DNA of 64,000 bases from Mesostigma viride (taxonomy: Eukaryota; Streptophyta; Mesostigmatophyceae; Mesostigmatales; Mesostigmataceae), in contig RPFO01000072.1 of assembly GCA_009746045.1 (NCBI GenBank), positions 4,530,245 through 4,594,244 on the forward strand, given 5' to 3'. Of this stretch, positions 9,507-59,282 are shown one piece after another (position 1 is the first letter of the stretch; the number at the start of each line of letters is the position of its first letter). Under the pieces are notes generated by a model that saw nothing but the letters and a program-made list of their open reading frames with translations, ran no database searches and was not told where the DNA came from. The translations under genes and the position numbers were made by a program.

Positions 9507-11438
9507 TGGGTGGGTGGGTGGGTGGGTGGGTGGGTGGGTGGGTGGGTGGGCGGCGGGCGGGCGGGCGGCGGGCGGGCGGGCGGCGGGCGGGCGGGCGGGC
9601 GGCGGCGGGCGGGCGGGCGGGCGGGCGGGCGGGCGGGCGGGCGGGCGGGCGGGCGGCGGGCGGGCGGCGGGCGGCGGGCGGGCGGGCGGGCGGGCGGCGG
9701 GCGGGCGGGCGGGCGGGCGGGCGGCGCGGGCGGGCGGGCGGGCGGGCGGGCGGGCGGGCGGGCGGGCGGGCGGGCGGGCGGGCGGGCGGGCGGCGGCGGG
9801 GGGGGGCGGGCGGGGGTGGGTGGGCGGGTGGGTGGTGGTGGTGGGTGGGTGGGTGGGTGGGTGGGTGGGTGGGTGGGTGGGTGGGTGGGTGGGTGGGTGG
9901 GTGGGTGGGTGGTGGGTGGGTGTGGTGGGTGGGTGGGTGGGTGGGTGGGTGGGTGGGTGGTGGGTGGGTGGGTGGGTGGGTGGGTGGGTGGGTGGGTGGG
10001 TGGGTGGGTGGGTGGGTGGGTGGGTGGGTGGGTGGGTGGGTGGGTGGGTGGGTGGGTGGGTGGGTGGGTGGGTGGGTGGGTGGGTGGGTGGGTGGGTGGG
10101 TACGTGGGTGGGTGGGTGGGTGGGTGGGTGGGTGGGTGGGTGGGTGGGTGGGTGGGTGGGTGGGTGGGTGGGTGGGTGGGTGGGTGGTGGGTGGGTGGGT
10201 GGGTGGGTGGGTGGGTGGGTGGGTGGGTGGTGGGTGGGTGGGTGGGTGGGTGGCCGGGTGGGTGGCCGGTGGGTGGGTGGGTGGGTGGTGGGTGGCCGGG
10301 TGGGTGGCCGGGTGGGTTGGGTGGGTGGGTGGGTGGGTGGGTGGGTGGGTGGTGGGTGGGTGGGTGGGTGGGTGGGTGGGTGGGTGGTGGGTGGGTGGGT
10401 GGGTGGGTGGGTGGGTGGGTGGGTGGGTGGGTGGGTGGGTGGTGGTGGGTGGGTGGGTGGGTGGGTGGGTGGGTGGGTGGGTGGGTGGGTGGGTGGGTGG
10501 GTGGGTGGGTGGGTGGGTGGGTGGTGGGTGGGTGGGTGGGTGGGTGGGTGGGTGGGTGGGTGGGTGGTGGGTGGGGGTGGGTGGGTGGGTGGGTGGGTGG
10601 GTGGGTGGGTGGGTGGGTGGGTGGGTGGGTGGGTGGGTGGTGGGTGGGTGGGTGGGTGGGTGGGTGGGTGGGTGGTGGGGGTGGGTGGGTGGGTGGTGGG
10701 TGGGTGGTGGGGGTGGGTGGGTGGGTGGGTGGGTGGGTGGGTGGTGGGTGGGTGGGTGGGTGGGTGGGTGGGTGGGTGGGTGGGTGGGTGGGTGGGTGGG
10801 TGGGTGGGTGGGGGTGGTGGGTGGGTGGGTGGGTGGGTGGGTGGTGGGTGGGTGGGTGGTGGGTGGGTGGGTGGGTGGGTGGGTGGGTGGGTGGGTGGGT
10901 GGGTGGGTGGTGGGTGGGTGGGTGGGTGGGTGGGTGGGTGGGTGGGTGGGTGGGTGGGTGGGTGGGTGGGTGGGTGGGTGGGTGGGGGTGGGTGGGTGGG
11001 TGGGTGGGTGGGTGGGTGGGTGGGTGGGTGGGTGGGTGGGTGGGTGGGTGGGTGGGTGGGTGGGTGGGTGGGTGGTGGGTGGGTGGGTGGGTGGGTGGGT
11101 GGGTGGGTGGGTGGGTGGGTGGGTGGGTGGGTGGGTGGGTGGGTGGGTGGGTGGGTGGGTGGGTGGTGGGTGGGTGGGTGGGTGGGGTGGTGGGGGGTGG
11201 GTGTGGGTGGGTGGGTGGGTGGGTGGGTGGGTGGGTGGGTGGGTGGGTGGGTGGTGTGGTGGGTGGGTGGTGGGTGGGTGGGGTGGGTGGGTGGGTGGGT
11301 GGGTGGGTGGGTGGGTGGGTGGGTGGGTGGGTGGGTGGGTGGGTGGGTGGGTGGGTGGGTGGGTGGGTGGTGGTGGGTGGGTGGGTGGGTGGGTGGGTGG
11401 GTGGGTGGGTGGGTGGGTGGGTGGGTGGGTGGGTGGGG
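9507..11438 (+). repeat. 1.9-kb GGGT/GGGC tetranucleotide array
   Basis: An almost pure run of GGGT units is interrupted by a GGGC block at about 9551-9811 and by scattered GGT slips, plus single variants such as TACG near 10102 and GGCC units near 10250-10315. All six frames stay open, so the long Trp-Val-Gly-Gly and Thr-His-Pro-Pro ORFs are artefacts. The G-rich strand has extreme potential to form G-quadruplexes. Confidence 0.97.
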
Positions 11439-13413
11439 TCGAAGCCGCCCGCCCCCCACCCCCCCAGTGCACACTCGCTCCGGAACCGTCGCAAACAGCC
11501 AGTTATAATGAGCCAAAGTTGAAAGTTTTGTAAATTCCGGCTATTCTCTAACAGGGAAAAGAATCCATGATTCTCGCCGAAAATGGGCTCCGCCGACGAA
11601 AGTTTTAACGTGAAATATTACAACGCACGTGAACTTGATACTGGACGTTATAAAGGTTACCTATGGTACGGTCAACTTTTACCTCATTAAGCATATGTGG
11701 ATACGTGGCCCAATGTGCGCCACTAGCTACCGTTGCACGTGCCGACTGGCCAAGACATGACAACAGGAAAAGGTACTCATCGCATGACAACTCATCGCAT
11801 TCAACGATAACGCATCGAATCCATCTGGATATTTTGTGCTTGTTCAGGGTTACAACTGTGGATCTCCATTGCCTTACATTCGTATCTAGTTCGTGGCGAA
11901 TCGGTTCATTATAATGACCGATGTCCGTCGGTCGTCAGTTTCAATTTCGTCGTACGTTAATTGCGTCAACGTCAGTTGTGCATGGGGACATACCCGTGCC
12001 AGTGTACAGGGTGGCACATCGCTGCAACGAAACATTACTTTAGAATGGCAGACCCGTCAGACGCGGTCACTGGCCACGCAAAATCGGATGCTCACCGTGC
12101 AGCTCGTGGTTGCAGATACACGTGTTGTTACTAGCGGAGGATGCTGCTGCTGGCGGAGGGATCACATCATTATACTGCTTGACAAGTTGAGATACAGTAA
12201 TAATGCCTGCTGGAGGTGAATCAGGTGATTACACAGGTAACAAAGGTTTGCAATGTTGGCTTGTCACAGCACGCAGCCATGGATACTTGTCGCAACCATG
12301 AGACTTCCAAGTTCCATCATGTGGCGTCGTTACCCATAGCACCTTGGCAAGCTCGATGTTAATTTGCACGTCATTTGCTCGGTATTGATGCTACCCGGCT
12401 GCAGCCTTCAAATGGGTTAGGTTTAGACCCATTTGCCGGGCTGTCCTTGCAAGATGCCTGGCAAGTTTTCCGTGCGGGGGGAAAGTACTATTGGCGAAAA
12501 TTCAACCGCCATAAAGTTCCTTTATTATCTTTTTTTATTGTTTGGTAAGTCTGATATGTTGCGGATAGTCGATTGCGGAAGTTGAGAGCAGTTACGTTTT
12601 GAAAATAGATCAGTTTAATTGTTTCCAGTGCTGTTGACCGTCGCGTGGGCGGCCCAAGCGCCTTTGCTTATCTTCATCGCATAATGTTGTAAGCGGGGCC
12701 GGCTATGCATACTCCCATTCTAAACATTCATGTCGTAGAATCAAACCAGCTGTCTTCGCGTAAAGACAAAGTCGGCTCTTTCAGGGTTGCGCTCTTATCA
12801 GTTATCGTTATACGTCGGGTACGTTTTGGTACGGCTAGTCTTATATTCAAGTTTTAGTCAATTTTATGGACTGGTCGACATGCGCAGCACCTAGGGTGCA
12901 AGCAACAAGTTGCATAAATGATGATGCCGCGTGCAGGTAGTGCGTCAGTGGCATTTCACTCGACCATCGGGCCTTTTCGCGTCAGTTTTGTACTTTGAGA
13001 CGAGCCGCGTGTCCCCATACATATACCTCCTCGTTGCTTATATACTTGTCGGTGCATTCTTACTGGGCGGTGCACGGTCTTTACAACAAAACAGCTTCCA
13101 TTGATTGCCGGTGGCCTTTTTTTGCATGCAATCATAATGTTGTTGGCATTTTGCAGCCTAGTAAACACTCCACTCGTGATCAGCATTTGCAATGTCTGGT
13201 TATATCACGGCATGACGGGTCATCATATTGCAGCTTTATTACTGTGTCCACCATCCCGGGTAACAGCAGGCTAGGAGATAGTAATGTTACATTGAATTTG
13301 CTTGGATGCTTGACGGACTGCTGTCCCTGCGCACCCCCCTCCGCCCCACCCCACCCCCCACCCCCTTGTACTCATGCCCATCTCCGCCCGTTGCGCTCCA
13401 CAACTCCCTGCAG
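11439..13413. other. Gap upstream of the large gene; no gene identified
   Basis: ORFs here are short (108 residues at most) and none carries a recognisable motif. The stretch may hold the promoter or earlier exons of the large plus-strand gene, but I cannot place a transcription start. Confidence 0.45.
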
Positions 13414-51656
<38,243 letters not shown>

Positions 51657-51867
51657 GCGGATGTCCCGTGCTAGAGCGGTGATGGATGAAGTAGCAAGGA
51701 CGCGCCTCGTTGCTGGGAGGCGATGGAGCCAAGGACACTCGGCCATGAGATTGGATGTTGAAGTAACTAATAGCCATGAGATGCGCGGGTGGTACCTCTG
51801 CTTGTACATGGCACGTGCCTAGCCGGGGATGTGGGCAGCAGAGACTGCTTGGCAGCATGGTGGACTA

Positions 51868-51872
51868 TTGTA
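51868..51872 (+). terminator. TGTAA poly(A) signal candidate
   Basis: TGTAA lies about 215 bp after the stop of the large gene. TGTAA is the usual polyadenylation signal of many green algae; placement here is by position only. Confidence 0.4.
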
Positions 51873-52798
51873 ACACACATATGCTTGTGTGTATGTGCAT
51901 CGTGTATAGTAGCTTGTGTTCGCCTCTTCTTTCAGGAGGCCTTAGATCAGAAGCTCGCCTCAGCGGCTTGATGCCTATGCTATTTGAAAGGCAGAAAACC
52001 AACTTTTGTTCAATGGCTTGAAGCCTCTGCTGTAGATGAAAGGGGTGAAGGTTAGCTAAGAGCAATGGTCAGGAAATCCACATGCTCAATGACGTGGAGT
52101 AGTTGTCGTAGTGACAATTAGGGAGGGTATTATTTATATGTGGTGCGTGTGTGATGTTGACATAACACACACCCAGCTGCTTCAAGGGACAGTGTACAGG
52201 AGCTGTTCAGCAGCTGTGAGGCCACTACTTTATAATCTTAGAGAATCGATCGTTGGGTTAACTAGTATGGGCTAGACGACTCAATTGGAATTCACGATTA
52301 TCTAGTCACGTGTCTGCATTTGGAGGACACGCGGGAGGACACGTGGTTACTAAGATTGAATTGAATTGAATTGAATTGTAACATAACTCCGTTGGGAGTA
52401 TATGTAGCACATAGCCCAGAGAAGGGGCATATGGCCTATCATACATTCTAAGCTACTTCCTGCAAGGGTGGGAATGTAAACAACACTTGCTCTAGGTGCA
52501 CTAGGGCACCTGCACCACCCAGAGTTTCAGGCAACACCCAGCTAAGGGGAGCCTGTCATAGGTGGGGAAGATCAGCACAGCTATACAAAAGCTAGGGCAT
52601 GGCTTCTCAGCAGGGAGTGACCCCCTGCATGGGCACTGCATAATTAAATAAAGCTAGGTAGCATCTGGAGGGTGGCTCATCATAGGCACACATGTACATG
52701 ACTAGAAAAGGCTAGGCTCAGCTGGTATAGTGCCTGTAGTAGGCGGGCATGTACAAGGCCACTGTCTATCTATTCTACACTACTGCTGCTATATTCCC
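51873..52798. other. Intergenic stretch, no gene
   Basis: A short GAATT pentamer run lies near 52356-52378. No other feature was seen. Confidence 0.5.
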
Positions 52799-54187
52799 CT
52801 AGGCTGGGGCTGCCGGAGTCGCTGGGGCCGCGGTGGTCGAGGGGGTCGCGTGCCAGGGCTTGTGGCCGACGTAGATGGCCGCCCCCTTCCAGTACACCGG
52901 CTGGCCCGCCTTGGTCTGCCGGAGCTGGAGGTAGGTCGGCCATAGCTCCCGTCGCCGTTGTTGCTGCGCCAGGGTCAAGTCGTCGTCCACGGTGAAGGGA
53001 GTGTTCGCGAGCCGCTTGCGGCGTCTGAGAAACGAAATCTTGTCCGCTGGGCTATCAAAGAGGAGAATTAGAAGCGGAGGCGCCCCTGCCTTACCCCGCG
53101 CGCGGGGGAGGCGGTGGGCGGTCAGCTTGATCTCACCAAGAAGGCCCATGCGTGCAAGGATTTTGCTCTCAAACGCACGTGCAAGCTTCTCGGAATTCTC
53201 ACCTTCTTCCATGTACAAGTTCTTGAGTATGGCGTTGAGGCTGCGCTTGGCGAGCTCGGCCTCCTCGCGGAGGTCAAGCGTCTGCCGCTGGAGCTGGGCT
53301 GCGACGGCGGAGGTGGTGGAGGTGGTATGTTGCTTAAGCATGTCCGCCCAGGTCGTGATGGGAGGAGCATCGCCGGCCGGGCCAGCCGAGGCTGGCTTGG
53401 CGGCAATGTCCTTCACTGCCTGGGCGGTGAGGCCTGCTGTGTTCTGCAAGACCTCGATAGCGATTGCATTATCCTTGAGGCGCTGGTCGATGTCGCGGAG
53501 CTGGGCGGTGATGGAGTCGGAGGAGGGGATGGCGGCGGTGGAGGAGGCGAGGAGGGTGGAGGTGGCGGTGGAAATGGTGGAGAGGAGGGGGAGCTCGGCA
53601 GCCAACGTGCTGCCCATGGCCGCCACATCTGCAGCGATGGGGGCCACGTGCTGCTCGAGGGCCTCCTTGAGGAGTGAGCGGATGGAGGCTTCGGTTAGGG
53701 TGGTGGTGAGGGGCTTTGGGGGCCAAAGCTCCGCGATGGAGCGTCCAAGGAGGGAAAAGAGGGCGAATTGCTGAATGTGGGGGCGGCGGGCGTTGGGGAC
53801 GGCCCTGTCGAAATCGCGCCTCTGGAGGGAGGCATCGACAAGGCGACCTTGGTGGGAAAGCTGCCTGCATAGTTCTATAAGAGAGGCACGCGTCCCGAAA
53901 AACACGTAGCCCAGGACGCGATCGGGTGTGAGCTTGTCAAAAAAGCCGGGCTGGCTGGCGTCAAAGTCGTACTCGTCCAGCAGCCCGTCAGGGCGACTGC
54001 GCTTGGGTTCGGGCGACGCTGCTGGCGATGCGGGCTCAGCAGGGGGATGGGCGACCACTAGAGCTTGGCTAGTGGCGCCGCTGCCTTCTGTCTGGCCGGT
54101 TGGCGAAGCTGCAGCCGGGGCTGCAGGCGTATTTTCATTGCTGAGCGCAGCCGCCAGGCTGCGTTGCGTCGAGAGGCGTTTGCTCAT
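52799..54187 (-). CDS. LINE ORF1-like protein (RNA-binding), orphan
   Basis: This 462-residue ORF has an Ala/Pro/Ser-rich N-terminus, a helical middle (LRDIDQRLKDNAIAIEVLQN; AELAKRSLNAILKNLYMEEG) that could form a coiled coil, and a C-terminal part resembling L1 ORF1: AHRLPRARGKAGAPPLLILL, FDSPADKISFLRRRKRL, then DDDLTLAQQQRRRELWPTYL and YWKGAAIYVG. Such proteins coat LINE RNA. No ORF2 (endonuclease/RT) follows on the minus strand in the 900 bp I can check. The start MSKRLSTQRSL is the first Met. The ORF is intact, so it may be recent or may have been co-opted. Confidence 0.6.
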   Translation of the reverse strand: MSKRLSTQRSLAAALSNENTPAAPAAASPTGQTEGSGATSQALVVAHPPAEPASPAASPEPKRSRPDGLLDEYDFDASQPGFFDKLTPDRVLGYVFFGTRASLIELCRQLSHQGRLVDASLQRRDFDRAVPNARRPHIQQFALFSLLGRSIAELWPPKPLTTTLTEASIRSLLKEALEQHVAPIAADVAAMGSTLAAELPLLSTISTATSTLLASSTAAIPSSDSITAQLRDIDQRLKDNAIAIEVLQNTAGLTAQAVKDIAAKPASAGPAGDAPPITTWADMLKQHTTSTTSAVAAQLQRQTLDLREEAELAKRSLNAILKNLYMEEGENSEKLARAFESKILARMGLLGEIKLTAHRLPRARGKAGAPPLLILLFDSPADKISFLRRRKRLANTPFTVDDDLTLAQQQRRRELWPTYLQLRQTKAGQPVYWKGAAIYVGHKPWHATPSTTAAPATPAAPA

Positions 54188-54273
54188 CGTATAGTGCGTT
54201 ATTATAGCTTCGGAAAATTATATCAGCATGTGCGTCGTAGTTCGGAGCTCGGAATTCACGAGCGTACTAAGAT

Positions 54274-54346
54274 TAATTAACGTTAATTAATTAATTAATT
54301 AATTAATTAATTAATTAATTAATTAATTAATTAATTAATTAATTAA
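54274..54346. repeat. TTAA/ATTA array
   Basis: About 17 AATT tetramers, just upstream of the ORF1-like gene start. Confidence 0.95.
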
Positions 54347-54579
54347 TGGCCAATGATACGACACGCATGTCAGTGATGTCACATGCTCCTCATCAAGCTG
54401 CTGCTTGGTCGTCACGACCGCGGCAGGCTGAGTTTGATCCATTATCGGAACACCCCTTGCTCTGCGATGCGCTGGACCCAGCTTCGGCGTTGCTAGTAGT
54501 GCTATCGCGGGCAGACTTCCACGAATTCGTGCATCGCTCTCCTCAATTAATCTCTGGCTCCTCATTCATCAAACCTTGC

Positions 54580-54813
54580 CTACGCAGGTTCTGGATCGAC
54601 CTCGGCCGTTATCTCTACTCGGTCTGCATCCTGCCGTCGCCGCTTCTTGGCCTCCTTCTCCGCCTCCTCCTGCAGCAGCCTGACACGAAACGCCTTTGGC
54701 CGATTCGTGCATTTGCTCACCCGATTGAAGGTTGCATATTGGCCACCCGTGATGTGAGCCTTCGCCGGTGTGGCAGTGCCCTTGAAGGCCGCCTTGCATG
54801 TCAGGCATGCCAT
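54580..54813 (-). CDS. BED/C2H2-like zinc-finger fragment
   Basis: This 77-residue ORF starts MACLTCKAAFKGTATPAKAH and continues with Cys, Pro and a basic coiled tail (LQEEAEKEAKKRRRQDADR). The C-x2-C...H...C...P spacing and the FKGTATPAKAH motif resemble the BED finger at the N-terminus of hAT transposases. The open frame extends a little upstream (KDGHPTGNYA), so it may be an internal exon. No transposase core follows. Confidence 0.45.
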   Translation of the reverse strand: MACLTCKAAFKGTATPAKAHITGGQYATFNRVSKCTNRPKAFRVRLLQEEAEKEAKKRRRQDADRVEITAEVDPEPA

Positions 54814-55027
54814 TGCGTAATTCCCTGTCGGGTGCCCATCCTTGATAAGTTTATCCTTTTATATAAAGATGCCAAACAGTTGCACATACATCTCAATGAT
54901 CCCCGTCATCACCAACAGGGACATCACCGGCCAGCATCGTCAATTTCGTCACCCATGGGTGCTAAAGATCGGTACGCTGGCCTAAGTGGGTATGGCAGCG
55001 GGAAAAGGGAGCGGTCCCGCTGGGATT

Positions 55028-56092
55028 CTATTTCCCTACTTGTTGAGCCTTGCTGAGCTTGTCCAAGAGGATCGCAGTTTGGAGAGCTGCATTGACAGCC
55101 GGGGTGGCTGACAGTGCAGCCTCCTCCCCCAATGGCAGGAGGTGGCTGGCCACCTTCCACCCCCCCCCTCCTTGCCCCTCCACCTGCAGCAAGGCCGCCA
55201 CCACCTTCATTAGGTACTCCATACCCACAAGCTCCCCGGCTGCTGAGCCCAGCTCCTTGAGAAGGGTGTCCATGGCCAATGCAATGCAATGTTCATGACA
55301 ATTTTCCTGTTGTCCATGTTCCGCCAATTTCCAGGCTTGACCGTCATGACCCACGACCGGATTCCCATCCCAATGTCGCTGGCGTCCTCCAACACCCCCG
55401 GCAGCACCCGCTCCGAAATCCGATATTTCACGCTCTTGGCTCGGCTTGGCAGCGCCACCCCTTTCGAGGCCTTGAAGTGGCTTCCCGCCCCCTCCATTCC
55501 TCCCAGCGCTGCCTTCAAACCTTGCATGAATTTCTCGGCTGCGACCTCCCCCTAGCTCCTCGTCCTCCTCGTCGTCCTGATTTTCGGTTTCCGGAGGTGC
55601 CCCAACGAATGTCGCCAACCTCGCCCTCATTTCCTTTCCGACAGCCCCCCCACCTGCCGAAACCTTGGCCCCGCCTTTCGGCTTGGCCATTTTTCGTTGC
55701 GCAGGTGTCGTTGGTGGCAGCGCCTGATCCTCCTCCTCGTCCGCCGCGAGATCTGCCACGGCCAGCAGTTTTGCCACCAACGTTCCGTTTGGGTCACGTG
55801 CGTCCAACACGTCGTCAACATCAACGTGATCGGCCAGAAACTGCACGACAGACTTCGGCTGGCTCGAGCTCCACGAGCTGGCGTCCGTCACCCAGTCCTC
55901 GGCACCGAAGACCTGCTCGACTGCCCCCACCGCCTCTCCGGGGCTGATGCACTTGGCGAGCAGAGTGGCGAGCTGCTTCTTTTTGGCACTGAAGGCGACT
56001 GGCGCGTGACTGGCGGCAGCAGCCCGCGGTGTGGGCGTCCCGTCCTCCCCGCGCGCTGCCTGCCCTGCTGTAGCCTTGCGCCCCTTCGGCAT
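55028..56092 (-). pseudogene. Hypothetical gene with two compensating frameshifts
   Basis: The 354-residue frame begins MPKGRKATAGQAARGEDGTP, with FGAEDWVTDASSWSSSQPKS and an acidic run ENQDDEEDEEL. From about 55550 to 55300 a different frame is clearly more protein-like (EKFMQGLKAALGG; SVKYRISERVLPGVLED; KPGNWRNMDNRKIVMNIAL), after which the first frame resumes (AMDTLLKELGSAAGELVG). The changes look like one extra G in a GGGGGAGG run and a 5-bp GCATT duplication, together six bases. The family is not recognised; it may belong to a DNA transposon with the neighbouring zinc finger. Confidence 0.5.
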
Positions 56093-56164
56093 TGCTGCTC
56101 AGGGCAAAAAATGGCTCCGACAGTACAGGTTCGTCAAACAAGAGGTTCGTTTCCCCTGGCTTGC

Positions 56165-57500
56165 TGTTGCCGCCCTCGTGAAAAGAAAAGAGGCCGACCT
56201 TAGCTAGGTGGGTTTGTTTTTGTCCTTTTTTGCGTGTCATGCGGCCTTCATGGCCCGGACGGCATTTTTTCGCCACGCAAATGTTGCGTCTGAACAAATG
56301 ACGCAATCATTGTGGCTTACGTAAGGCTGCCGGGGCTATTAGGTCACATATTGCGTGAGAGAAAGAATCTAGATCTAGTTAATCACTACGCCATGAGCCA
56401 AGAAACCTAGACAGTGGCAGGTTTATATCTCAACGTAGCTCCTGCCACCTGGCCAAGAAAAACTGGCCAAAGTTTTGGCCACGACTGATCCGGATCAGGC
56501 CGCACCGGCCTCAAAAGGTATGTCACGTGAACCCAATAACCTAGCTATAGCGGCTACCCTTCCATCTCACTATAAAGAAACTATGTTCAGAGAACCACGA
56601 TTCTTTAATCCCACTCCATCCAATTTTCATCCCACTGAGGACTCATGCTCACGTGACACAGTCTACATGTTAATTAAATTCAATTAATTAATACCACATC
56701 AATGGCTAAATGCAATGTTCGTAACCATTTCAGCGAGCACAGATGCATCCACGTCATTTTTTTCTGCAGAAGGCTGCCATGCCGCGCCGAAACCTTCGAT
56801 GCTGTTGTACGTAACGACTCCCCTCATCGGATACCCCAACGTCGAATATATCCAAGGCTTGCAAGACTGAGTATGGCCCTGCATGAGGAGACAGGAACAA
56901 AAACAATGGCAATGTGTCGAGAGAACCAAACAATTAAGAAGAAGGGTTACACATACAGAAGGCAGGTCACATCCCGGCCGACAATGCTCATGGGAGCACG
57001 GATTGCTTATCAAAAGGCTAGCCTTATGTACCCCCTGACAAAAGAAAACGGAGGGAGGGCGCGGGAAAAGAAAAGAGGACGACCTTAGCAGGGTGTTTTG
57101 TTTTTGTCTTCTTTGGATGTCACGCCGCCTTGCCCTGGACGGCATTTTTTCGCCACGCACTTTTTGCATCTGAAGAACTGACACTAATTGGCATTCCATT
57201 TGCCGGCGTCTTACGTAAGACTGCCGGGGCTCTTATACTGCGTAAGTGAAAAGTCTCAGGTCTAGGTAATCACTACGTCATTAACAAAGAACCCTAGACG
57301 GTGGCAAAATTGTATAACAATGTAGCTCTTGCACACCTGGCCCGAAAACTGGCTATGCCTTTGCCTCCGCAGATTTGTAGCAGGCCGCACTGACCTCAAA
57401 AGGTTTGCCATGTAAACCCCAAACCCTAGCTAAACCGGCTACCTTTCCATCACACTATAAGCTAACTATGTTCAGCAAATCACGATAAAACTTTTAGAGC
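56165..57500 (+). repeat. Diverged direct duplication, about 450 bp per copy
   Basis: 56165-56620 and about 57060-57500 align along their length: GAAAAGAAAAGAGG, GACGGCATTTTTTCGCCACGC, CTTACGTAAG-like, AATCACTACG and CTATGTTCAG blocks occur in the same order with many substitutions. They could be old LTRs or a segmental duplication. The 440 bp between holds no clear gene. Confidence 0.7.
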
Positions 57501-59069
57501 GAAGTCTCAGCAGAGCTGGCTAAAGCCAATTAGCAGAAAACGTTATGTACATCAATCATTCTGGAACAAAGCTTGACTGTGACAAGGGAGGCAGGGGGGG
57601 GGGGATTGGCAGAGCAGGGTGGGGGGGAAAGGAGGAATGTTTGTAGGCATGGGTACGCTACTTGAGTGCATAGATGAGAAAATTAAAGACGCTGCACAAT
57701 TGCATGGCATTTTAATCCAGCAACATGAACTGAAAAGAGTAAACTATCTGCTCACAAGCATCCTCAGGAAAGGGGAGCATTGGGTCCCGGAGGGGTGGTG
57801 CCATAAATAAGTGGTATTAATAGAGGGTACTTGTTTCAATTGAGGGAGAGTCCTCATACCAATTACAGAAAAGCAAACGCTGCAGTGGATCTTACAACTG
57901 AACACTCCTGGCCGCTAGCAACAATTCCCAACTCCATTCATCCCCATCATCCTGAATTATCTGGCAAACGCGCAAGAAAAAAAAAAAAAAGGCAGGCTCG
58001 AGCTACGATGGTCCGGATTCTCCAGGTTTCTGGCCTCCCTTGGCTGTCGCATTGATGTATTGAGGATTCAGTAAGGAAACACACCTTTATAACCAGCTAT
58101 ACACACTTTCCAGGACACGTGAGTAAATGATGTAGGTCAAACTAGGCCACAATAATCACAACCAGCAAATCAGACCAGTTAACTCAGACCTCTTCAATGC
58201 CACCGCGATGACGACTCACATGACGACATACCATGCGACGGGGTAGTGCAGCAAAGTGGTACAGTGATGGAACAGATAAGGTGCAGTATCTCACGGGTGC
58301 CTTTCAAAGTGTAACTAGAGAGGGAGAACAAGAGATATGAATGGCATGTTACCAATGCCTCTCAACTAGTCACTGCGAAGGAAGAACAGAAAGTACAAAA
58401 GGTATATGACCCGATGTCTCTCAACTAGTCACTGCAAAGATAGGACAAAAGGGCACTCTTATGCTGTCTCACCAATGCCTTCTCGCCGCAAGGTCGCCAG
58501 ATAAGCAATGCTGTGAAGGACAACAAGAATATGTACGGTGACAGTCAAAGGTTGTCGCATGCCACATGCAGTCAGATCAATGGTCAGAGGCTCACTCAAT
58601 TGTTGTCTGCATCGCCGGCGACAAAACAGCTGGCAGTTAGAAAACCAAGGTTGTTGAACGCTCCTATTTCTCCAATTAAAGAAACGTTCATTTCCGTAGA
58701 AAAATCTCCAACGTTTTATGGAAAACGAGCATTTTCAATTTGGCAAGACAGGGACTTGAGCTTCGACCTTGGGCAGGCAACGCCTTAGCTGCCTTCATCG
58801 GGGTAGCAGCCTTTTAATCGAACAAACGAGAAGAAACTGTGGACAAAGGCCAGCAGTCCCCGCACCAGACCAAGCAGGTAACGCGCTAACCAACACAAAT
58901 ACCAAACACAGATGTTGCACAGGCACAAGTTCCTACAAGCATCCTTCAACTCTGGTCAAGCGCATTCTCTATTGAAGGGGCACCAATGCAGGAGACAAGT
59001 GAGCTAGGCCTAGCCAGAAAGGGTTGCTGCACCGGGAGGCACCGTTCGGCTGTGCGGTCTGCTACATAC
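57501..59069. other. No recognisable gene
   Basis: There are short ORFs only. Degenerate CTCTCAACTAGTCACTGC repeats occur near 58360-58440, and an A15 run near 57977. Confidence 0.45.
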
Positions 59070-59282
59070 CTCCCCACAGACCGCGCCAGGTCGTGTACGA
59101 GGGAGGTCACTGAGGTTGCTCCGGTGCAGACCAGGCTGAAGTAGACGCACTGGCTGCATGCGCGTACATGCATGACGAGGATGGTGAGGAGCAGCAACGG
59201 GGTGGCATTGCAAAGGCGAGCGCAGAGCACAGCGGAGCGTATCAGGTAAATCGCAAGCATAGAAGGGTAGCAGAATAGGTTC
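59070..59282 (-). CDS. Exon of an unrecognised minus-strand membrane protein gene
   Basis: 213 nt between CCCTTAG and GTATGT: NLFCYPSMLAIYLIRSAVL, ATPLLLLTILVMHVRACSQC, then TSVTSLVHDLARSVG. It has a clear hydrophobic helix. Its phase (2) matches the exon at 60497-60707, joining as SLWDP-NLFCYPS. Confidence 0.5.

Noticed and set aside
9340-11533. Eight ORFs of 660-710 residues rich in Thr-His-Pro or Trp-Val-Gly
   Set aside because: They are open in all six frames because the underlying GGGT/GGGC array has no stop codons. There is no coding signal.
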